From assembly GCF_020882245.1 (NCBI RefSeq), contig NC_083598.1:43437858-43501857 (forward strand): 64,000 bases of DNA, given 5' to 3'. The first letter of the stretch is position 1. Every line of letters starts with the position of its first letter. The notes beneath the pieces were generated by a model. The model saw only the letters and a program-made list of their open reading frames with translations, searched no databases and was not told the DNA's origin. The DNA is from Rhopalosiphum padi. Taxonomy: Eukaryota > Arthropoda > Insecta > Hemiptera > Aphididae. The position numbers were made by a program, and so were the translations under genes. Below, one piece after another: positions 1 through 13,900 of this stretch.

Positions 1-1494
1 AAATTTTGTCCGTTCGCTCCTCCTTAATCGGCACTGTTATAGATATTTATTCCAATCATTGCCACCGGGCAGAATATACATTAACAAATTACACTACACA
101 CAGAAGACGAATTTTTGACGAACCGTTTTTTACCTTCTACGCAGAACATCCGGTTATGCTAAACACGAATACTTGTAAAAATCATATGATCATCACTTAA
201 CCATTATTATAATAATATTATGTATAGGTATACCTATACCTATAAAACAACGTATGTTTAAGCATGTGAGGTCGTTTATCGAAATAGAAAAATGCGTTTA
301 ATCGTTGCAACTTGCAAATACCCAAAGATTATGTAATCACTATTTTTCTCTCCAAATAAATACATGATAATATAGTATATTATAGATTATATTACGGTAA
401 AACTACAAATACCGGTAAAATCTAGGTTTAACTATCTGATTTCCAGCGTTGTATGTATAGGCATTAGTCTACTCTATATCTCTATATAAGATAATTTATA
501 TAAAAAAATAATTCTATCAAACTTCAAATGATTCTTGTAGTTTGAAATTTTACAAGCGACAAATGTAGAATTGTAAATTTTAATAAACCAATACATTAAT
601 GTAAAAGTACCTATGTATGAAATATAAAAAAAAAATTGAAAGTTATACAATTATCTTATACAAAATGTATAACATGTGTAATAAATATATGCCGAAAAAT
701 AAAGCTTCCCAAATATAATGATAATAAAACTATTAATTCAATAATGTATTAAATTTCCAACAAGTTACGTCATCGTATGATGCATTTTGATAATTTTTTA
801 GTTGAAGTTTTAGAACCAATTGTAAAATTATTATTTATTATTATATCAATTTTCTAATGTACTATAAACTATAAAAACTTGATTCATATATCATAATACA
901 ATAATAATGCTATTAATAAATTAAGATTTAAAATTTATTTTTATCTTTATTGATTTAATAAAAAGTTCTCTGTTAGTCCATTCAATTCGCACAACGTAAT
1001 TAAATGCGTATTTTATATTTTACAAAAATATAAAGCAAGTTACTACATTTAAATATTATAAAGAATTTTTTTAAATTAAATTAAATTATTAAAATACAAT
1101 TTAGTAATTTCATTTTTGTTGTATTTTATTTGGTCAATTATTTATTGCGTAATTTTTCTGTATTTGTATGGATAACAATTTTTTTTCTGTATATTATATC
1201 ATCTCATCATCATATTCGCTTATTGTTCAGTATTTTTATGAACACATTTTGATGTACAAATTATAATAACTAAAAAAAACCTATAGCTATGGCCAGACTC
1301 ATACTTTTACTGTAACGCATTACATAGTTACGTCATATTTTATTGTATGCCTCGCGTACATTTATATATGTTTTATGCTTTTCCTCGTGGCTTTACGAAC
1401 CCCTAGTGTCTTCTTAATATATGTGTGTACACTGTATGTACTGGTATACGTATATAATAATAATAATAATAGTAATAATGTGCCTCGACATATG

Positions 1495-1509
1495 CACACA
1501 CACACACAC
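1495..1509. repeat. (CA)n microsatellite
   Basis: Short CA run, preceded at about 1454-1470 by a (TAA)n run. Confidence 0.8.
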
Positions 1510-1872
1510 GCACATTCAGTGCACTAGTATACATACTACAACACGACCTCGTGATGCTGCAGCAGTGGGTTCGGTGGGCAAGTTGGAGTGGTAGAAAGAT
1601 AAATAAAGAAAACCGACCGCTATGTGCAGTGCGCGCTGCGACAACTGAGAACTTTGTATGTGCGCTTTATACACGGGCTGGGTATTTTTTCTCTTACAGA
1701 TATATATATGTACCTAATATACAGGGTGGACGACAGATATTATACGGTGAGACGATGGTGGTGGGGACAAGCTAATGCTCCGTGAACGCCACCCATAAGC
1801 ATATACCGTTGCAATTTACATAATAAATTAACCGCTGTTTATAATATGTACGTGCAGTACGTACCTGTATAT

Positions 1873-1897
1873 CACACACATATATATATATATATAC
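1873..1897. repeat. (CA)n-(TA)n compound microsatellite
   Basis: ACACACA followed by an uninterrupted TA run and back to ACAC. Confidence 0.8.
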
Positions 1898-3708
1898 ACG
1901 CGTGCGCACATAATATTATTATATACCTACGTATACGATCTTCGTTTGTTGGTATACGTTCAACAAACCCGAGAACTATAATATAGAAGAAACGAACCTG
2001 CTGCAGTGGTGACAATATCCTTTGTATATACGCACGCACCTTATACTATGCGGACGCTGTGGTTTTAATATCGGTTAGGTCGATTTAATTACGTGTTCAT
2101 ACGTATCGTGTGTGTTTTAACACGGTGCATATAATATCTATTGTTGTGTTTAAAAAGCCATGTATCGGTCTATTGGTTATTACTTTATTAGATTTCGAAT
2201 TAGTAGGCATCTAAAAAGAGTATTATGTTGTCTTACGAACGCGAGCGATCTTAATGTTTTTCGTTAGATATTCTTCTCAGCTGCAGTCTACGGCCCGAAT
2301 GCACTCAGAGTATGAGATGCAACAGACAAACCATTCGTATATACGAGACTATTATTGTAGTACTTGTAAACCGACTAACATTTTGAACACGCGGATTAAG
2401 AGTAAGCAATTAACGAATCAGTCTCGAGTATCAAAACAAGATAGAATAATATCTATGATTATACACATAATAATAATACCTGATGCATACTTATAATGTA
2501 GTAATACTACGCATGTATGGGCTTAATGCAGAAGCTGCTGCAGTACGTTTACCGCGATTGAGCACAGGCGCATTCCAGCGAAGATGTGATTAGTATGAAA
2601 TGGGTATCATTAGATTCGACAAATATCTGAACATAAATTTCTCCTCGCCGCGTAACCGATTTATACCTCAAGTGAACTGATGTCAAATTAAAACACTACC
2701 GGCAACGGCAATTTGTATTCTCGATGTAGGTATATCGTTTCAAAGTCGTTTTTATTCGTTACCGTCTTGAATAAGATTTTGGTAAACGCGCGTGTAACAT
2801 AATACAGCGACATCAATATTATAATATTACGTGTGTTGCAAGTATTGCATTACGTTTTTATGTATATATATGTGTATATTTGTTCTTTGTGCGCTGTGCC
2901 GTGTCAGGAAACCGAAAACAAAACGAAATCGTTTTTAATCATAATAATATCTACATGGGCAGTGAACTCGCATGATATTATAGAAGTAAATCTACTGCTG
3001 TATACGTATATAGAACAAATTAGAGTAAGAGTTTACGCTATGTACATATCAGAGCGATATGTATATACCTCTCCGAACGTATTTCGTAAGTTTTAAAAAT
3101 TTTAAACATTCATTGGTATTATATCCAAGAAGCGCCCGTATCGATGAATAGGTTGAAATAAATATAATATTATGAATAGTTGAAGTGAATAATACGATAT
3201 CACATTTCTAAATAAAATCATACCGATGTTGTTGATAAGTATTGATTTTTTTAATATTTATTTTGATTTTTATTTCTTACCGTATGATTTAGTTGACAGT
3301 TGAAATATAATAATTCAACGAATATAAATAAATATTTTTATGAAGCCAACAAATAACGCGCATATACATTATACATGGTATCGCTTTATTATAGATAAAT
3401 TTGAAATGATTTAAATTCGATACCAACAAATTAGATATGTTAATGAAATAGTAATACTACGAGTAAACTATACGGGTTGTTTAAAATAAATCGACGTTAT
3501 AATCTTAGTGCATCAGTGCGTATATTATTAAATAATGTATTATACGTGTAAAAATTAGTCGATTATAACTTCTTATTATACAGATAGGTACGGCTGATTG
3601 GACGGTGTGAGATGAAAATGTCTAATCATACGATGAATGCCTAAAACCATTGTGGTATAATCAATAAGACTCGAACGCTCGCGACAAACTCTAAATAATA
3701 TCATATAA

Positions 3709-3739
3709 TATATATATGTATATATATATATATATATAA
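3709..3739. repeat. (TA)n microsatellite
   Basis: TA dinucleotides interrupted once by a TG. Confidence 0.85.
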
Positions 3740-6314
3740 TTGGTCGTGATCGCGTACTATGTTTACGTAGACGTTTAAACATGCGTGCGTGCGCGCATTT
3801 TAAACGAGTGTATGTGTTCAGTTATAGCGACACAAACATACCATTATATTATATTACGTTCGCAGATATGCATCGGATGAAATAAAAATTTAAATATTGA
3901 AACATTCGAAATCATAAAACATATACCTATTATAATATACAATATAAATAATATTATATATGTTAGCGAAACTCTGTGTCGTGTCTGCGGCGGTTGACTT
4001 GAACCCACACTGTCGCAGAACTTTCGAAATCGATTAAAATTCTATAATTTACTCGAAATTTTATAAATTTATAGATTTCACACTCGTGGGCTGAGAGCAA
4101 AACATATTATTAACCGTCAAACTGGTAGCAGATTTGGGTTAAAAAAATATTTTGTTTTTCGTCCCTTGATACAGTATGTTATCTGTTATTACTTATCAGT
4201 TATCAGTTATCATTTATCAGTCTAGGGCTGTGAAATTGTAACTAAGTGTATTATTTTTATAAAACTAATAAATTATCAATACCTCAAATAAAATTATACA
4301 AGTCCGGACTAAAGATCTATTCGACACTAGAACACCAGACACTTAATGGGACATTTTCAACTCTCTATAACCTAACCTCGTTTAAAAAAAATAATTGCTT
4401 ACCACATTTTTACGATTGTATGTAATTATTTACAATTTAAAATAACATTTTTTTGCTTCGTCTATTACAAATTGTTGTAAAGTTTCATTAAAATTGATCA
4501 ATTGCAATTAATCATTTTCTAAATACTACATATTATTATATTATTATAAATTAAGTTACATTTTTTTTTTTGTATTTAACTTGATCTATATTATTTTTTT
4601 ATTTATGTCATGTCAACTTAGAAAATATGCAAGTAAAATATTTACTAATATATATATATTTATATTATATATTGCAACTACTTATTGACTATTGTCAATA
4701 CGTAAGATTATTGGGTATTAAAAAAATATTTTGTAGAATGAGATGGATTCCGCTGTAAATTAATGTACCTCGAGATCGTGCACTTCTGACCCCTCTCATC
4801 TGTAAGACATAAAATTGTACCTAAATATAATTGTTTTTCCGTAATTTATAATTTGATTCCAAAACTGAACCAATTAACCTCATTATAGCGGTGCCATTAT
4901 ATTAGTATTGATGCATACAGTGTAATATTTTGGTAACCCCCGGGAACACCCGCTGCTCGAAGAATACTTCACAGGTCTATGTGATGAGTGGATGGTATAG
5001 AGTAGGTACGACAGATGCGGTGCCGTATGTAAAATTATATACACACATAGTGAACACATATATATACATAATATACTATTATATGTATATAGTATCGAAG
5101 AATGCACGTATTATTTGTAACTCGGAGAGTGTGATGTATGAATGCCACTCGCCAGCTTGTATATAGGTACCATACGTGTACGTCATTGCTTGTCCCGATC
5201 TGCTCGTTAGTTATTATAATAATATTTTTAAATTCAAGTGTACATTTTCGTTATACTTATCTATTTCACAATCAAAGTGCACATCATGTATAGTATTCCC
5301 GCGATCCTGTGATTTCCGATCACTTCGACCCGTGATCTCCAATACTTCCACAGGCTTCATGCAAGGATCACGATAAGGCATATATATATTATACCCGTTT
5401 TAACGTATTTGCGCTGCAAATCAAATACATTTATCCCCCCCCGTCATTAATCATTATCAGCTGGTTTATCCTCTGTCGAAAGAGAGATAATAATATCTTA
5501 TATCATCGCGGTATTACTCCGCCTTTAAATCGAAGTGAATTTTAGCCGATTTAGGTTGTCCACTATAATTGTCCTGTACAAACATTGATAACAATCTCAT
5601 CTCCGTATCCAATAAGTGGAATCGAAACATAATTTGCGTCTTTTGAATGTATAATTTTTAAGTGCACTTATTACGACATCTATATCGTGAAATTCGTGAA
5701 ATTTTAAATTAATTTCAATAGTAAATACACCACAAGTATATTATCATCGTCGCCAAAAGCTCTCGGATATGTCATTGTATAAAAAAAAAATATATTTTTG
5801 AGAATTTCAGACGCTAGAGACACTTCTAAAAACTCAAAATTCTTGTGGATATAGAAATAGGGGTTATCAGAAGATTATAAATCTATAGGTACCGATGCAC
5901 TATAAGCAATGCCGGAACATTTACTCGTTTCACTCTCCGCACCCCCACTCAATATAAATGAGTGGACGGACTTTTCGCACATAAACACCACTTGAATATA
6001 TATATATATATTTATATGTTCATATAAATAAATAGATAAATAGATAGATACAGTGTACAATATATTATAATATATACTACTATATGGTCATTGTACTACG
6101 TAGGTCTCCTCAGGCAAACAAAATACTATATTATTCACTATGTGTACTACGCGTACCTATATACTTTACATCTATACATATATCCTACCGGTTTTTATTT
6201 TTCCGTTTTAACCCGCGATTTCTCGGACGTATATAACGTACGTGTGTGTAGATGCCTACGTGCAAACACAAAGAGACTGTTAAATATTAATAAGATCGTT
6301 CAGTTGTCGTTCAG

Positions 6315-6334
6315 TTTTTTTTTTTTTTTTTTTT
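6315..6334. repeat. Poly-T run (20 T)
   Basis: Homopolymer of 20 T. No retroposed sequence recognised beside it on either strand. Confidence 0.85.
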
Positions 6335-8154
6335 AATACCCCCATAAAATACATTACCGCGTGTCCAAGCGCATTCGTGTGAGGACATCTATAATCGTAC
6401 TTCTGTTACGCACCACCGACATCGTGAAAAACTCTTCGTCGTCGCAGCAGAGCAACAGTTATTTAATTATTTTGTTCAAACGGTGTCTGCCAATAAATGA
6501 CTTTCAGACAAACAGTAAATAATAATATTAGGTACCGTTTTCGTTTTTATATTAGACGAAATTCCATCGATATCTACACAAAGTGTATGTGATTTTTAAC
6601 GCTGATGATGTAATAAATAAATAATATTGGATAATAATAATTTATAACATAATACAATATTTATTGTATTTGTATAATATACCTTTACCATGAAACTATA
6701 AACGACAACACGACGGGTGAAACAACAGTCAGGCGTCAGCAACTTTAGCTGAATATTAATCATAATTTATTATAACAATTTTTAAGCATGATGGTATTAA
6801 ATTTAAATATATTATTCAAATATACGACTCACCTCATAAATTTTAGCTTATGAACATTAACAACGTATTTGGGTGTTAATTTATTTAAAATCGTATTTTC
6901 ACATTTATTTGGTTCTTTGAGTCCGATAAATATTATTATTTTTACGATCTGATGCCGTTAAATATGTCTCATTTATTCCTTCGGTATAACAGGTATATCA
7001 ATCATATTACACCTGGAAAAATTGTATCGTTGTATTAGAACGATAAACTAAAATATGATTTAAATTTTCAGCGTCAAAAATCACACTGACATTAATTTCA
7101 ATTTACGGGAGACGCTGTTCGTACACCTATAATTCGTATATTATGCATTTTATTATATGCTTCAGTGTTGATCGTTCCAACTAATGTACAACTTCTTTAG
7201 TTTGGCACAAGTCCATAATGTATTTTTCTTCGTAAACCAAAGTTCACTGAGGAGTTTTAATTAACTGTATCTTGTCGTGCGGCAAATGAAATTTTCAATG
7301 AAGAAGTGTGTTTTTGATTTTTTCCCACATTTTGTACTAATAATACGATTAAAAAATAATATTCAGCTGATTTTAAATTTGTTGAGTCGGGCGAAGTAAG
7401 ACAAGTGTCTCGAAACACCGTATCCGTGGATCCCATTCGGCCTTTTGTGTTGAATTAGATTTCCTTACTGTATTAAAAATACTCATGTTGTACGATTTTT
7501 CAATATCAAATTTCGATAAATATATACAAGTACTTCAGACAAATGTCCACGTTACATAAATTTAATTAATTTATGTACGGCACATTTTTAATCACATGTT
7601 ATCTATGCCATGTATAAATGTAATGTGTATTTATACGTTAAAAATAAAAACACAACAATAACCAGTTTCGTGCAGTTGAACGTAAAATCAATCTTTGGAG
7701 ACGTCCTATCCAAGACAATCGTGTTTACAGGAAACCTACCCGTCTAGAGAATGTTTTTTTTTTAAACGAAAAGGGTTCGTCGGTTCTCATAACATGACTC
7801 ATACCCGAAACAATAATAGTAATAAAAATATCTATAAACAGTCTTCTTATGTATATTGTGTAAGTATACTGTATATGTTATAATATTATCATATGTTATT
7901 CTTTTCAGAAAATAATTACCGATTTTATTTTGTTTACGGTTCCTTATATCTTAATCTAGTTTGGTGTGTGAGACACCAATCACCACCCTTCATACATGGG
8001 GTACTACGCATCCACGTAACAAGCGAGAGACAGAAAACAAATACACAAGTGTGAAATCTTTTTATTATTTGTCTGGTCTTCGAAACACATCATCTGTATT
8101 ATAATATGAGTGCGTTTATTACTTTATAGCGTTCCCATATCGTGTACAATATAC

Positions 8155-8175
8155 TATATATATATATATATATAA
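8155..8175. repeat. (TA)n microsatellite
   Basis: Uninterrupted TA dinucleotides. Confidence 0.8.
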
Positions 8176-8891
8176 TAGATATTATATAATGTACAACGTT
8201 GAATCCTAACACTATATACGCTTTCGAGTAAGTATAGTTTCTATGTATTAACGTATGCTGTGTGATACTTAAACCATTTTTTACCTTATGCCTTTTTTAT
8301 CATGTAACCTTGCATTTTTTTAATTGCTGAAAAATTATATTTCTAAATACTATATTACTATTACAATTATATTAACCATTTAAGGAGTGTCGTGTAGTGG
8401 TACTATTGGTATACAAACTTATTTTTTTATAAATGATGAACACTCATCTTTTCTACTGTAAATTGTTTAGGTAAACGATTTTTTTGAAAATGTTTATGAA
8501 TCTAAATTTAAATATGATCGAAAAGCTTCTAAGTTCTTATTATCCGTTTATTAGGTACTAAATAAAGATAATATTTTAAGTAACAAGTGCTTACACTGAA
8601 TATAAAATATTTATAATATTTAGTATCGTAATTAATTATACTCCGACAGTTTTGACAAATCAAACAAATTATATCCTTTATTCTTAAATTTTAATAACTC
8701 AGGATCTTCATCATTGAAGGGAAACAATTGGGTGAACAACTTAGTGAATCACTCTATGCATATTTCAACCCATTGACCATTAACACGTAAATCGAAGAAG
8801 ACTAATAAAATAATTAATCAAACCTATGGGAATCTGTCTGAAACGAGTTTCGTAGTGTATCATAATATTATAGGTAATTTATATAGGAACC

Positions 8892-8914
8892 TATATATAT
8901 ATATATATATATTA
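8892..8914. repeat. (TA)n microsatellite
   Basis: Uninterrupted TA dinucleotides. Confidence 0.8.
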
Positions 8915-10943
8915 TATACATGCGACTATTCATTATCGCATTTTATAGAGAAATGTACTTGCAATTCGCGTAGCGAACGTATACAACTAGTTAGTGCTTC
9001 TAAAGACACGCTTTGCGGTCAATGTCACAAACAGCTGTCGGTTATCACTTTTCGCGAGCGAACGCACACGAATAGATGTAGGTATAATATCGTCGTCAAT
9101 ACTTCAAAGACAGTATTCCGCATACATCCGGGTGTGAACAAGTATATATGCGACGGATCGCGTACGGTATACAGTAATACATAATATACAATATGTATCT
9201 ACGGCTGCAGTGTACCTATCAATTTTGCATCTTTTTTTCCGTTTCTTTTATAACTATGCAGTGGCGGCTGACACGTTTTTATTGTTATTTATTTTTCAGA
9301 CACCTTTTCCGATGAATAAAATCCCCTTTACGATTACTTATTACGGTACCCGGATAATCGTGTTTTAGGCCCATTTTTCTAATCCGCAAAACTCGTTTTG
9401 GAAAATAATAAATAATAAATAATATATAGTAATAGTACACATAACAACACACATGGGTCGTGGAAACCAGTTAACCGTGGCCGCCGAAGGCTGTTCGCGG
9501 ACACTGTGTGATATCGCCGCCGCGCAGACCTTCTGGAAATGTCAATAACCCACTTACCATAGACGTAGCGCTGCAGATATATAGGAGCTGGAACCCGTCG
9601 TTAAAGTCCTTTGGGTCGACGACAGTGCAGCTCGTAACCGACATAACGATGAACGAACGCTTTTCTTTTCCACGAAAAAAAAACTAAAAACCCAATAAAT
9701 TTGAATACTACCATATCGGTTATTGAAATGGAATAAAAATCGTACGCTTTGAACGTATTGAATTATCTTGTAGGTACATAAATTTGATAACGACGGACTT
9801 TATCGCGATGGTCTCTGCTTGACGACGAAACGCACATATTTTGTTCGATTTTCAATATATTGCTCACGTTATTATATTTTATACTTAGTAATTAGTAGGT
9901 ATATATGTTTTAATGGCAGTTGTTTTACAATAATATCGATTTAATACTACGCTACTTACGGTAGGTTGTATAGTATCCCCTTATATCACCTTACGAGTTT
10001 GTTTTTTTAACGTTGTATTATTATTAATGTACAAATTATACCTAAAATATATATCAAACCTTTCTTGTGTAAACGTATTTACAACGCGCAAAGTACGAAA
10101 CGAGTAGGATTTAATATATATAATATTAGATCGGTCGAGTATAGGTAGCATGTTATTAAATGTTATACTTTACAGTTAATCATACACGTAATGAATAGTT
10201 TGTAGTAGTATTTTTACTTATTATTATTATTATTATAATTTAGCCAGTAGAAAAAAATTAAGATGCTAGGTATGTTAGGTACCTATAGCTAATGCGCATA
10301 ACACACATACGACGGAGGCGTTGAATGTTGATATATCACAATTATATTACGGTCGTGCTCAAGATAAAAACTGAAAAGTATATAATATAATAACATAAGC
10401 AAAACTCTGATTTATGGCATTTTATCATTTACGCAAAAAATTATCCTTATATTTAAATTTATTTTTTGGAAGGAAAAAACACAGATTACAGAATGATCAA
10501 CAAAAAAAAATTTAAGTTTGTAGAATTGTGTAAGTTTACCCTCTCGATTTGAAAAAAAATTGTAATAAAAAACTCGATATCAGTTGTGGAAATATTTAAA
10601 TATAATTTTCTAATTATTATATGTAATACAGATAAAAATAGTAAAGTAAGCTATTTAAATTTGTTTTATGCATGAAAGTGCATGTACTATTGTACTAGGT
10701 AGGTACATAATACATTGCATATATAATTTTATAAAAAAATTTTAAATGTCTTTAAATACCTAAAAAAAATAGTCAAAATGTTTTAAATTATATTATGCAT
10801 AGAAAACGATCTACTTATAAACATTTGGTGTACATTTTAAGATTATACGTACAATTTTGTTTAAAACTAGTCTTGCGTAAAACGTAAAAATTCCCGTTTT
10901 TCTTTGTAAAAACGGTCATTCAGCGATTCATTATTTCTATTAC

Positions 10944-10973
10944 CATTGATTATAGAATATTCTATAATCAATG
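10944..10973. repeat. Perfect 30-bp palindrome
   Basis: A perfect self-complementary sequence beginning CATTGATTATAGAA and ending with its mirror complement, no spacer. It could extrude as a cruciform or be a dimeric factor site. In an AT-rich region chance is possible but low for 15-bp arms. Confidence 0.85.
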
Positions 10974-13900
10974 CTATTACCTATTACTTCTTGAGTTAAT
11001 CATGATATATATATATATATTGCAATTAGTTATTTATTTTACTATTGATTGGTTGAACTAATTTTTACCGAAAACTATCCATTTCTTAAATTGATAATGT
11101 TTATATTTTATACCCATAAAGGCTTTATGATAAAGACTTTTAGACATATGGGCGTTGTATATGTTTAATATGTTAATAATTTTTTTTTCGTGTTGGAATC
11201 GTGGCCAGGGAGGGAAATATGGGTTCCCGTTGTTTCCAGGGGGGTCACAGCATCGTTTATTAATCAACAAAAACAATAATATTAGTCATACATTTGTACA
11301 TATTATAGACTTATATTTTATACACTCAACTAAGACAGATTATTTGGGATGTAAGACTAATTCTAATCGTACAGCGTATTGAGACCTGTAGTATATGTAC
11401 TAAGTCTCGGCCGGACGAATACACAGTAGGAATAATATAAGTGATGGACCAAAGAAACCGAAAATATATTGGTATAGGGAATCCTTCGGTTCCTATATGA
11501 ATAGTAGTATAACTATTATTATGTTACGATATTATATGATTTAGATAATCAATCACAAATACGTAAAAACATGATGTCGTCATCTAATCCGCCAGTAACA
11601 CATTTATGTACAATCCATAGTAAAATAGTAATATTAACATATTATAATATGGCGTCGGTTTACTACAACACGATGACTTTTTATTTTGACGACGGCGGAG
11701 ATGGAGGTACTCGCGCGGCCGGAAAATAGTAGATATAGTGTAGGTACCTATACACATCCTGTACACTCACGTACTCAATAATATTATTCATAGTATTAAA
11801 ATACGTAAACAGCGGGTGGTTTTTTTTTTTATTTATCGTTGTCCGTTTTGTAAAACGTGATACGTGAACCGCGGGCACGCACGACGATAATATTATGTTC
11901 TGAAACAATAATATTATACGTATTATCACAGCGGTCGATGATGTCGGAAAAATTAAATTACCACCTGTACGCGTCATTATAATATTATGTGACGGTATGA
12001 TAGTCATATGTTATTGCACGGTGTGTGACGAGTTAATATTAAGAATATTAAGTTTGTCCGTTAAAATCGTATAAGAATTCATTATCTATATGTATATATA
12101 TTCACTGCGTTTGCATATTCCTATTTATCCTTTAATAAAACGTCAATGCGTGTTTATTTGAATTATGCTTTTTGAATTGTTTAGTTTCCTTAAAATCATA
12201 TTTTGTAATAACCATTTTTATTTTTAAGTTCGTATTTATACCATCCTTTTTTACTGTTTCAGTAGAAGATTGTTTTGAAAATGTTGATGCATCTTTAGAT
12301 TAAAATTTTGACGAGTAGTTTCCGATTTATTTAACTTTATATGTACTAATGATTATAGGACTATAGACACATTCATTTATAATGGTTTTGCATAAAATAG
12401 TTGTGATTTCAAGTTTAGTACTTAAATTATACTATGATTTTTTTTTAAAATGTTATTAAAGCAATAAAGCTATTACATTAATATCAAATCTCCAGATAGT
12501 CCGTAATATAATTTAACATATTTTATCACGAACTCATATTAGTTAAATAACTAACTAAGAAACAGCTGGTTTGAATTTAGATTTATAGTAACATTTGAAA
12601 ATTGGAATATTAATTTAAAATCAAAACATTTATTAATTCGACAAATGTATCTAGATTAAAAAAAATTATCTGCTCAGATAGGTAAAAAAAATTATTGTTC
12701 TCATTTGAAAATAAAGTTTTTACCCCTATCGGATATTCCTTAAGTGTTATAAAAAATTTAAGTATCTAAAGATGTAGTCTTTAAATGCATACTCTAAAAT
12801 TACAAAAACCAGAACTTAAATTAATGCGTTACTAAAGTAAAAAATGGGGTGAGCAGGATTGGACCTAGCGAGTCTCCCTGTATAGTAGTGGGCGGTGGTC
12901 GGGTGTATTGCGTGCAGCTATTAATATATTATTATGTCATGTAATATTTATATCATGTGTCTGAGGTCTATACTTTATGCCACACGAAGTGATATCATTG
13001 ACCACTGCTGACCAACTATAATACGTTATTAACGAATTTTCATTCATATGCATTTGCACCTGCAGTATATGCTATTTTATTATACATTATACGTATTATT
13101 ATATATAATGGTACCTACACATAATAAGCAATTCACGCAATTACGATTTCGAGACACAGGTGCAAAAATATGGTAGACGCCCTTGCTCTGCAGTATAGGC
13201 GTCGTAGGCGTATCTTAAAAATTAGCCCCTCACTCCGAATATTTGGTCTAATCATTAATATTGTGGATGATTTATGGGTATTCGCGGACTTTTGACACCC
13301 ACGAGGTATTTGACACCTAACAGTTTTATTAATATCGGACATTCCACATCCAATATTTTTAGAACATAGACAATACGTACACTGAAGATGTCGTGTGACG
13401 ATTACAGCTTTTGGTATTTCATCGCTAATCGCCATCATATCATCAGTATTAGTTGCTGTTAATTTAATAGTTTTGATATTTATGTAAGATATTCTGAATT
13501 AAGTCGAAATAATATTAAAAATTAATTACAGACATTATATCAATAAATTGTAAAATTCAAAAATAAAGAAAGATTAAAAAATACGCGACACCCCGTTTTA
13601 GACAAAACATTCTGTTTTTGTTGTAAATACCTGTAATTTAGATCGTATGTTATGCAGAATGCAGATAACTGTAAATATGGCATCATTTTCCGAATATTTC
13701 ATTACTTTTTTAACGTTCTCTTGACTTTTAGATATATAAGGTGTAATCACTGTTAAAATAGTCTTACAGCAGTTTAAAAATATCGACATTATAATTAAGA
13801 TTACGATTATTTTTTTTATATAAGCATTTAAAGTTGTCCATCGAGTTGTTAATTAAATGTGTGTTGATTTTACTATTGTGTAGGATAGTCATAGTTAACA

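Noticed and set aside
8855..9184. 109-codon plus-strand ORF with a CGQCHKQL stretch
   Set aside because: Begins in a TA microsatellite, has no second zinc-binding pair, no recognisable domain and no splice-linked partner. Treated as chance.
9258..9275. CAGTGGCGGCTGACACG, resembling a hAT terminus; similar CAGTGGCGGCGATATAC at 41486
   Set aside because: No matching inverted end or target duplication found nearby for either.
12841..12910. GC-richer stretch that might be a tRNA or retroelement primer site
   Set aside because: No A/B box pair and no cloverleaf could be drawn.
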